From Faecalibacterium sp. UBA1762 (GTDB lineage Bacteria > Bacillota > Clostridia > Oscillospirales > Ruminococcaceae), in NCBI GenBank assembly GCA_002314755.1, contig DCHC01000006.1, positions 1 to 33,949 on the forward strand: 33,949 nt of DNA. The letters are read 5' to 3'. Position numbers and translations under genes: made by a program. Position 1 is the stretch's first letter. Each line of letters starts with the position of its first letter. A model generated the notes under the pieces. It saw nothing but the letters and a program-made list of their open reading frames with translations. It did no database searches and was not told where the DNA came from. This document shows positions 1 through 5,740 of this stretch, in pieces.

Positions 1-16
1 TCGGATGATTCTCTTA

Positions 17-363
17 TGGTGGAGCTGAGGGGGGTCGAACCCCTGTCCGAAAAGAAATCTACGGGAGTATCTACGGGTGTAGTTTATCTACAAGATTCCC
101 CTCCCGGCAGGCCGATAAACAGGCCGCCGGTACGGTAGCTGATCAGTGCGTGACACCCCGCACAGCTTTGGAATGTTCACGTGCACCACATAAAATGATG
201 CCCTAAGCCGGGCCTGTGGTCATCCCGGTCAGGACAGCTGCCTAATTAGGCAGCGACAGCAAAATTGTTGTTGTCAGTTATTGTTTTTGAAGCTTTTATA
301 GTGGTGCCTCACCACTACCCGCTGCTCCGGCTTCTCTCTCCCCGTCGAAGCCAATACAGCCCC
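17..363 (-). ncRNA. ssrA: tmRNA (transfer-messenger RNA)
   Basis: Rescues stalled ribosomes together with SmpB by acting first as tRNA-Ala and then as a short mRNA. On the minus strand the RNA begins GGGGCUG at 363 and contains the conserved GGCUUCGACGGGG-type 5' segment. It ends with a T-arm (GGUUCGACCCC type) and CAGCUCC-A-CCA at 17. The two ends pair as a 7-bp acceptor stem with one G-U pair, and CCA is encoded. The tag reading frame lies at 246-275. smpB is about 60 bases upstream on the same strand. A dedicated promoter in 364-422 is not obvious: TATATA lies just before the 5' end, without a good -35 box. Co-transcription with smpB and processing is therefore possible. Confidence 0.95.
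246..275 (-). other. tmRNA tag-peptide reading frame
   Basis: On the minus strand the sequence AAUAACU is followed by the codons GAC AAC AAC AAU UUU GCU GUC GCU GCC and stop UAA. This gives the degradation tag (A)DNNNFAVAA. The hydrophobic AVAA end fits the ClpXP-type proteolysis signal. The resume codon GAC is inferred from the upstream UAACU, which resembles the UAGUC element before the E. coli resume codon. The stop codon at 246-248 is unambiguous. Confidence 0.75.
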
Positions 364-422
364 ATATATAAACTGTGCTCCACATCTCTTTGCGTCACAC
401 AGTCCGACCCATAAGAAAACCC

Positions 423-890
423 CTATCGGGAAAAACGCTCTTTCATCTCCCGCTGCGCCTCCATCTTGGCGCTGCGCTGGGCGGCGTCCGCCCGTTTATC
501 AAATAGCTTTTTGCCCTTACACAAACCGACGCTGACCTTGACCTTGCTGCCTTTAAAATACATGGACAGCGGAATCAGTGTCTGACCCTGCGTTTTGATC
601 TGCTGCTGAAAATGCCGTATTTCCTTTTTATGCACCAGCAGCCGCCGGGGACGAATTGGATCTTTGTTAAAGATATTGCCTTTCTCGTAAGCGCTGATAT
701 GACAACCAAGCAGATACAGCTCTCCGTTCTGTATATCCACCCAGGCGTCCTTCAGGTTAACTGCATGGTTGCGGATGCTTTTGACCTCTGTGCCCACCAA
801 CTCGATACCGGCTTCCAGTGTCTCCAGCACAAAATATTCATGGTGCGCCTGACGGTTGACCGCCACGGTGGTGTCCTTGGGTTTCTCCAT
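423..890 (-). CDS. smpB: SsrA-binding protein SmpB
   Basis: A 155-residue protein, the usual SmpB length. It binds the tRNA-like domain of tmRNA and takes it into the A site of stalled ribosomes. Visible hallmarks are the N-terminal NRQAHHEYFVLETLEAGIEL segment, GTEVKSIR and NLKDAWV, all part of the OB-fold core. The basic C-terminal tail (KKLFDKRADAAQR... to KERFSR) normally enters the mRNA channel. The ATG at 890 follows a G-rich stretch of seven Gs with a 5-base spacer. A strong promoter lies at 920-948. The gene sits immediately upstream of ssrA on the same strand, the classic pairing. Nothing is unusual. Confidence 0.97.
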   Translation of the reverse strand: MEKPKDTTVAVNRQAHHEYFVLETLEAGIELVGTEVKSIRNHAVNLKDAWVDIQNGELYLLGCHISAYEKGNIFNKDPIRPRRLLVHKKEIRHFQQQIKTQGQTLIPLSMYFKGSKVKVSVGLCKGKKLFDKRADAAQRSAKMEAQREMKERFSR

Positions 891-919
891 GACGACCCCC
901 CCTTTTTCGGTGTTTTATC

Positions 920-948
920 AGTATACTCATCCTTGGGGCATTTGTCAA
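920..948 (-). promoter_or_regulatory. Sigma-A-type promoter of smpB
   Basis: Reading the minus strand, TTGACA (943-948 on the plus strand as TGTCAA) is separated by exactly 17 bases from TATACT (920-925 as AGTATA). This is a near-consensus promoter with an expected start near 913, about 23 bases before the smpB ATG. Confidence 0.85.
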
Positions 949-989
949 GAGCTATCTGTCTTTTTCCCTGTTTATGGCCAAACCTTACA

Positions 990-1033
990 AAAAACTTTCC
1001 ACCCCGACATAACATCAAGGGTGGAAAGTTTTT
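990..1033 (-). terminator. Intrinsic terminator after the acyl-CoA ligase gene
   Basis: A perfect 15-bp inverted repeat (990-1004 with 1019-1033, loop of 14) begins about 27 bases after the stop of the minus-strand ligase gene (1060). The stem runs from GGGTGG at the loop side into an A/T tract, so the minus-strand RNA carries a U run at its 3' side. It separates the ligase gene from the smpB promoter. Confidence 0.8.
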
Positions 1034-1059
1034 CTTTACAGCAGAATGCCATGTATATC

Positions 1060-2826
1060 TTATAAATTGTCGGCAGCAGTCTCCTTCATAGCTGCCTGAC
1101 GTGCTGCGGCCTGCTCCGCAGCGGCTGCCTTGGCTTCCTCCTCTGCCTCCAGAACCTTATAGGCAACCTTACCCACCAGGGTCTTGGGCAGCTCCTTGCG
1201 GTACTCAAACTCCCGCGGGACTGCATATTTGGCCATCTGCTCACTGCAGTATTTCTGCAGCTGAGCAGTCAGTTCATCGCTGGGCTCCACACCGGGACGC
1301 AACACAACAAATGCCTTTACACGCTGCATCCGGTAACTATCCTTAACACCGATGACCGTACTCATCAAAACGTCCGGGTGGGCATCAATGACATTTTCTA
1401 CCTGAGAGGGGTAGACATTGTAGCCGCTGGTGATGATCATTCTTTTTAAACGCTGCTTAAAGTAGATAAAGCCGTCCTCATCCATATAACCCAAGTCGCC
1501 GGTATGCAGCCAGATACGGCCATCGGCATGGGTCTGCAGGGTGTGCTCGTTTTCTTCCTGGCAGTTCAGATAGCCCTTCATGACGGAGGGCCCGGACAGG
1601 CAGATCTCGCCGATCTCACCGGCAGGCAGTTCCTCCTGACTTTCCGGCTTGCAGATGATGTAATAGGTATCCGGGAAAGGAATACCGATACTGCCTTTGC
1701 GGTACATCCGACGGGGGGTCAGGCAGCTGGCAGTAACACATTCTGTGGTGCCGTAGCCTTCCCGTACCTGCTCGGTAGAGCCGTGCTCCTTTAAGAATGC
1801 ATCCACCTTACCCTTCAGCTCAATAGAAAGGCTATCGCCGCCGGAGAAGATGCCCTCCAGACAGGATAGGTCAATACCCTCCAGGTCCTCAATACGTAGC
1901 AGTGCCTCGTACAGGGTCGGCACACCGGCAATATAGTTGGGGTGATGCTTTTTCAAAAGGGCCGCATAGCTTTTTACAGTAAACTGCGGCACCAGAATAC
2001 ACTTGGCACCGTTGATCAGCATGGTATGGATACAGACACCCAGACCGAAACCGTGGAAAATAGGCATAATGGCCAGCATAACATGCCCGGCCTCCAGGCA
2101 GTCACCGGCTGCAGCAGTCTGCATACCCAGAGCATTAAAATTCAGATTTGTCAGCTGAATACCCTTGTTAGTTCCGGTCGTTCCGCCGCTATACAGAATA
2201 ACAGCAACCTCATCGCCCTTACCCTGATAGACATATTCTCCCTTATAGTCCTTACCCTTGGAAAGGAAATCCTTCCACCAAATAACCTGCGGATCCTCCG
2301 GGACCTTTTTCACCTTCCGGCCGGCGGTAACGGCGTATCCCACCTTCATTAGGGGGTTCAGCGCATCCTTAATACTGGTCAGAATCAAGTGTTCAATATG
2401 AATCTGATCCTTGATTGCGGCAAACTTGGGATAGAACTGATCCAGCGTAATGCAGGCAACGCTCTCGCTGACATTCAGGTAAAACGCGATCTCTTTTTCG
2501 CCGGACAGAGGATGGATCATATTGCCGATCGCACCCATCCGGTTGATTGCGTAAAACATGATAATTGCCTGGGGGCAGTTGGGCATACACACGGTAATAC
2601 GGTCACCCTTACGGATGCCCATTGCCTTTAATGCCTTGGCGCAGCCGTCAATCTGCTCCACAAATTTGCGGTAAGTCACCCGGCTGCCCATAAACTCATA
2701 GGCAAAATAGTCCGGATATTTTTCAGCGGTCTTCACCACCTGGGCAGACATGGTACAGTCCGGATAGTTCAGATGTGCCGTTTCGGGAGTATAATATTTT
2801 AACCACGGTGCTTGTTCGATATTCAT
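1060..2826 (-). CDS. AMP-forming acyl-CoA ligase (long-chain fatty acid-CoA ligase-like)
   Basis: A 588-residue class I adenylate-forming enzyme that would activate a carboxylic acid to acyl-AMP and then acyl-CoA. The P-loop-like motif YSGGTTGTNKG is at about 212-222, the aromatic/YGTTE motif (EGYGTTEC) at about 356-363, and the HTGDLG motif at about 441-446. The hinge FKQRLKRMIITSGYNVYP is at about 456-473 and the C-terminal catalytic lysine region TLVGKVAYK places the lysine near 553. After residue 560 there is an unusual Ala/Glu-rich tail (EEEAKAAAAEQAAARQAA). The ATG at 2826 is preceded by AAAAGGAGCGG. Substrate cannot be read from sequence; a medium or long-chain fatty acid is most likely. 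It is a single-gene unit with its own terminator. Confidence 0.88.
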   Translation of the reverse strand: MNIEQAPWLKYYTPETAHLNYPDCTMSAQVVKTAEKYPDYFAYEFMGSRVTYRKFVEQIDGCAKALKAMGIRKGDRITVCMPNCPQAIIMFYAINRMGAIGNMIHPLSGEKEIAFYLNVSESVACITLDQFYPKFAAIKDQIHIEHLILTSIKDALNPLMKVGYAVTAGRKVKKVPEDPQVIWWKDFLSKGKDYKGEYVYQGKGDEVAVILYSGGTTGTNKGIQLTNLNFNALGMQTAAAGDCLEAGHVMLAIMPIFHGFGLGVCIHTMLINGAKCILVPQFTVKSYAALLKKHHPNYIAGVPTLYEALLRIEDLEGIDLSCLEGIFSGGDSLSIELKGKVDAFLKEHGSTEQVREGYGTTECVTASCLTPRRMYRKGSIGIPFPDTYYIICKPESQEELPAGEIGEICLSGPSVMKGYLNCQEENEHTLQTHADGRIWLHTGDLGYMDEDGFIYFKQRLKRMIITSGYNVYPSQVENVIDAHPDVLMSTVIGVKDSYRMQRVKAFVVLRPGVEPSDELTAQLQKYCSEQMAKYAVPREFEYRKELPKTLVGKVAYKVLEAEEEAKAAAAEQAAARQAAMKETAADNL

Positions 2827-2974
2827 CTGCGTACAGCCGCTCCTTTTATTTTGACATATTTAAAACAGAAAGATGCCTATTAACTATAACATAAACAGGA
2901 TAAAAAAACCACCCCAAATAAGCCGATTCGTTCTTGTTTCTATTGGGCATTTTATATGTTTTGTCAAAAAAGCA

Positions 2975-3013
2975 CAAAAAAGGGGGCCTCCGGTCTGATT
3001 CCATCCGAAACCC
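2975..3013 (-). terminator. Probable terminator after the CBS gene, within the 2827-3116 intergenic stretch
   Basis: On the minus strand an imperfect GC-rich hairpin (3005-3013 pairing with 2984-2993, with wobble pairs and one bulge) is followed by a run of Us (2975-2981). It lies about 100 bases after the CBS-gene stop. The rest of the 290-base gap holds a TTGACA box (TGTCAA at 2962-2967) with only a poor -10 and an AT-rich stretch before the ligase gene. I could not assign the ligase promoter confidently. Confidence 0.45.
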
Positions 3014-3116
3014 GATTTAAAGCAAAAAGCCCCTCCCCGATTTTGCGCACGCCCTTTGGCAGCGGCATCTTCGGAAAGGGACACCTATTCTATATCCTTT
3101 ATCAGATAAAACGGTA

Positions 3117-3542
3117 TTACATTGCCCGTGTGGTCTCCTCCGCCTTTGCTGCATCGGCAAAGTACTTCAGCACATCCTTTCGGGTGATAATTCCCATAAA
3201 TTTATCCCGGTCATCCACAACCGGCACAAAGTTCTTATCCATTACACCGGCAAGCAGATCCTGCATGGTAGCGGTGATGCGCACTGGCTGATGCCGCCCT
3301 CTGACCAACAGTTGTTTTACCGGAAATCCCTCTGCCGTTTTCAAATCCGCAATGCTGTTATCCATTAAAAACCATAAAAAATCCCCATCACTGACGGTTC
3401 CTAAATATTCCCCCTTATGAGAAATAACAGGTATCGCCGTGTATTTGTGGGTCCGCAGCTTTTCCAGTGCCTGACGAAGGGTGCTGTCCTCATAGACATA
3501 CGCCACATTCACCTTGGGCTTGAGCAGAAATACAATGTTCAA
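3117..3542 (-). CDS. Two-CBS-domain protein
   Basis: A 141-residue protein made almost entirely of a tandem CBS pair. CBS1 is at about 10-60 (STLRQALEKLRTHKYTAIPVI, then GEYLGTVSDGDFLWF). CBS2 is at about 75-135 (ATMQDLLAGVMDKNFVPVVDD, then KFMGIITRKDVLKYF). Such modules bind adenine nucleotides or S-adenosyl ligands and act as energy or ligand sensors. No catalytic domain is attached, so its partner is unknown. The start is a TTG at 3542, chosen because AGGTG lies five bases upstream and no in-frame ATG precedes it. It is transcribed from the promoter at 3658-3686 with a leader of about 110 bases, divergently from the GntR gene. Confidence 0.85.
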   Translation of the reverse strand: MNIVFLLKPKVNVAYVYEDSTLRQALEKLRTHKYTAIPVISHKGEYLGTVSDGDFLWFLMDNSIADLKTAEGFPVKQLLVRGRHQPVRITATMQDLLAGVMDKNFVPVVDDRDKFMGIITRKDVLKYFADAAKAEETTRAM

Positions 3543-3657
3543 ATTGACACCTCACTTTTGCTTTGGTTCTTACCATGCTGGAATGGTTCTCACCCCCTGG
3601 TCTGACCCGTCGGCTCTTCAAGAGTTTTTCTCCGACCGGAAGCTGTTTTCTGTTTTC

Positions 3658-3686
3658 AGTATAGCATAAAACCCCTTTCCTGCCAA
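3658..3686 (-). promoter_or_regulatory. Promoter of the CBS-domain gene
   Basis: On the minus strand TTGGCA (TGCCAA at 3681-3686) and TATACT (AGTATA at 3658-3663) are separated by 17 bases. The -10 is preceded by TGC, an extended -10 element. The transcript would carry a leader of about 110 bases before the TTG start. I see no recognisable riboswitch there, only a small ACCAT/ATGGT hairpin. Confidence 0.75.
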
Positions 3687-3753
3687 CTGGCTAATGCGTA
3701 AAAACTGTGTAAATTTTTCCTCTGAAACGCTACACAAAGCCGGTAGAATAAGG

Positions 3754-3782
3754 TATAATACAAGCTGAAGAGTATAGTATAC
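3754..3782 (+). promoter_or_regulatory. -10 box and operator-like palindrome before the GntR gene
   Basis: TATAAT at 3754-3759 is a consensus -10; the -35 side is weak. Thirteen bases downstream is the perfect palindrome GTATA-G-TATAC at 3772-3782, which would span the start of the transcript. FadR-type GntR proteins commonly bind short palindromes with GT...AC half-sites, so this is a candidate autoregulatory operator. The role is inferred from position and symmetry only. Confidence 0.5.
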
Positions 3783-3830
3783 GCAGATAGCGCCGGGTAC
3801 GCCTGTCGCATTTTGTAAAAAGGAGCAGCA

Positions 3831-4493
3831 ATGAGAGAGTCCTTGACGGAACAGGTTTTTCATACCCTGGAAGAAGAGATTTTAAACGGTACCCGCCAGC
3901 CCGGCGATACCTTGCCGGAGCTGCAGCTGTGTCAGGATCTGCAGGTCTCCCGCACGCCGGTGCGGGAAGCGTTGGTACGTCTGGAACAGGCCGGTTTAGC
4001 AGAGCTTTTGCCCAACCGCAGTGTTGTGGTAACCGGTATTTCGGTACAGGATATGCTGGATATTTACGAGGTACGCCTGCGGATTGAAGGTCTTGCTGCC
4101 CGACGCTGCGCCGACCGCATCACCGAGGAAGAGCTGCTGCAGCTGCGACGCACCTTGGATCTGCAGGAATTTTATACCATCAAGGACCGCCCGGACGAGC
4201 TGCGTGCCATGGACTCTCAGTTCCACCAGGAACTGTATGAGCTGTGCGGTTCCCCTGTGCTAAGCATTTTGCTGACCGATTTGCATCGCAAGGTACAGCG
4301 GTTTCGCCGCAGCAGCCTGGCTGCGACCGACCGTGCCGCTGCCGCCATGGAGGAGCACCGCGCCATCTGTGAAGCGTTGGCGGCACACGACGGCGACCGG
4401 GCAGAAGAGCTGACGGTACGGCATATCCGCTGTGCCCGTGACCATCTGCTGGAGCTGTATGCCAAACAGGGACATACCGAGCCCACCGACTGA
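3831..4493 (+). CDS. GntR-family transcriptional regulator, FadR (FCD) subfamily
   Basis: A 220-residue repressor/activator. The N-terminal winged helix (about 1-70) has LTEQVFHTLEEEILNGTRQPGD and the recognition-helix signature LQVSRTPVREALVRLEQAGL. The C-terminal FCD domain carries the metal-site pattern MDSQFH (D128, H132), H176 in EEHRAI and H198 in TVRHIRC, so a divalent-metal-dependent ligand pocket is expected. The ATG at 3831 follows AAGGAGCAGCA. It is the first gene of a plus-strand unit with short gaps to DUF5662, DUF1643 and the GTPase-NYN gene. It may control that unit through the palindrome at 3772-3782. The ligand is unknown; organic acids are common for this subfamily. Confidence 0.9.
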   Translation: MRESLTEQVFHTLEEEILNGTRQPGDTLPELQLCQDLQVSRTPVREALVRLEQAGLAELLPNRSVVVTGISVQDMLDIYEVRLRIEGLAARRCADRITEEELLQLRRTLDLQEFYTIKDRPDELRAMDSQFHQELYELCGSPVLSILLTDLHRKVQRFRRSSLAATDRAAAAMEEHRAICEALAAHDGDRAEELTVRHIRCARDHLLELYAKQGHTEPTD

Positions 4494-4514
4494 GCATCAG
4501 AGAGAGTGAACGCT

Positions 4515-5060
4515 ATGAACCAACCTTTAAACCTGTGGCAACGGTTTTGGGGACACCTGTCCACCGTCTTCCACCACAAAAAACTGGTTGCAAAATACTG
4601 TTTCCGCGCCGGCCTGTACTGGCAGGGGATCACCCATGACCTTTCTAAATTCTCCCCACGGGAATTTATTCCGGGTGTCCGGTATTTTCAGGGTTGGCGC
4701 AGTCCCAACGAGGGAGAGCGTCAGGAAAACGGCTTCAGCGCTGCCTGGCTGCATCACAAGGGACGTAACCGCCACCACTTAGAGTATTGGACAGACTATG
4801 TCAACGGTCAATTTGCCGGTATCCCTATGCCGCCCCGTTACCTGACTGAGATGTTGTGTGACCGTATTGCCGCCAGCCGCACTTATAAAAAGGAAGCATA
4901 TACCGACGCCTCGCCCTATGAGTACTACGTCAGCCGCAAGGACCACAATCTGCTGCATCCGGACACAGCTGCCCAACTACTGCAGCTGCTTACCATTTTG
5001 AAAGATCAGGGAGAAGACGCCGTTTTCACCTTTGTCCGCAGGGATATTCTGAAAAAGTAA
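4515..5060 (+). CDS. DUF5662 family protein, function unknown
   Basis: A 181-residue soluble, His/Trp-rich protein. It matches the DUF5662 pattern: WGHLSTVFHHKKLVAKYCF at about 10-28, GLYWQGITHDLSKFSPREF, then AWLHHKGRNRHHLEYW and a C-terminal segment with KDHNLLHPDTAAQL. The many conserved His/Asp residues (THDLSKF, HHKGRNRHHLEYW) resemble an HD-like metal-binding helical fold, but that is inference. I prefer ATG 4515 because GAGAG precedes it at suitable spacing; an in-frame GTG at 4506 is the alternative and adds three residues. It starts 21 bases after the regulator's stop, indicating co-transcription. No function is known to me. Confidence 0.75.
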   Translation: MNQPLNLWQRFWGHLSTVFHHKKLVAKYCFRAGLYWQGITHDLSKFSPREFIPGVRYFQGWRSPNEGERQENGFSAAWLHHKGRNRHHLEYWTDYVNGQFAGIPMPPRYLTEMLCDRIAASRTYKKEAYTDASPYEYYVSRKDHNLLHPDTAAQLLQLLTILKDQGEDAVFTFVRRDILKK

Positions 5061-5110
5061 CTGGATCAACCTATTTATCCCTGATCATTCGCTGCAAAAA
5101 GGAGTATTTT

Positions 5111-5722
5111 ATGCCGCAAAACCGTGCTGAACCCGAAAAACTGCTGACTCTGCCCTTAGAGGATGAACCGCTGCCCGGTACGCTTACCTTGCGTCAGCTT
5201 GCCGGCGGACAGTGGTACTACGAGCCGCCCATCTATTGTGAGCGGCGTTATATTTTAGGTGTACCCGGAGATAGGCCCTTAGTATGTATCGGTATCAACC
5301 CCAGCACTGCTGTTCCGGGTGCCCTTGACCCCACTCTGAAAAGCGTGGAGCGGCTTGCCGGAGCAAACGGTTATGACGGCTGGATCATGTTCAATGTCTA
5401 TCCCCAGCGGGCAACAGACCCCAATGCCATGGACGATACCGTTCGGGAGGAATGGCATCGGCGCAATGTGGCTTGGCTTGCACAGGTCGTGGCAGAAAAG
5501 GACGCCACCCTTTGGGCAGCCTGGGGCACCCTGATTGAAAAACGGGACTATCTGCCAGGTCTGGTCCGACAGCTTGCTGCCTGCGCCCCGAATGCACCCT
5601 GGGTACATTTCGGGGCCTTATCCAAAGCGGGGCATCCCCACCACCCTCTTTACTTACGCAAGGACACTTTCCCTGAGCCGTTTGATATTCACGGATATTT
5701 GGATGCTCTGCAAACACATTAA
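5111..5722 (+). CDS. DUF1643 domain-containing protein
   Basis: A 203-residue protein with the DUF1643 signature: an N-terminal strand region (CERRYILGVPG at about 39-49), then CIGINPSTAVPGALDPTLKS and the diagnostic FNVYPQRATDPNAM. A C-terminal TLWAAWGTLIEKR and a final HFGALSKAGHPHHPLYL segment follow. The family is widespread, often near mobile or host-defence genes, and its biochemical role is unknown to me. The NPST and ATDP motifs recall the uracil-DNA-glycosylase-like fold, but I cannot prove this. The ATG at 5111 follows AAAAAGGAGTATTTT. It lies in the same transcription unit as the GTPase-NYN gene, 18 bases upstream of it. Confidence 0.85.
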   Translation: MPQNRAEPEKLLTLPLEDEPLPGTLTLRQLAGGQWYYEPPIYCERRYILGVPGDRPLVCIGINPSTAVPGALDPTLKSVERLAGANGYDGWIMFNVYPQRATDPNAMDDTVREEWHRRNVAWLAQVVAEKDATLWAAWGTLIEKRDYLPGLVRQLAACAPNAPWVHFGALSKAGHPHHPLYLRKDTFPEPFDIHGYLDALQTH

Positions 5723-5740
5723 CGGAAGGAAAACAAGCTT

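Noticed and set aside
364..422. Separate tmRNA promoter
   Set aside because: TATATA is adjacent to the 5' end with no suitable -35 at 16-18 bases, so co-transcription with smpB is as likely.
2883..2967. Promoter for the acyl-CoA ligase gene
   Set aside because: TTGACA at 2962-2967 and a TATAGT at 2883-2888 exist, but neither has a matching partner box at the right distance, so no promoter is claimed.
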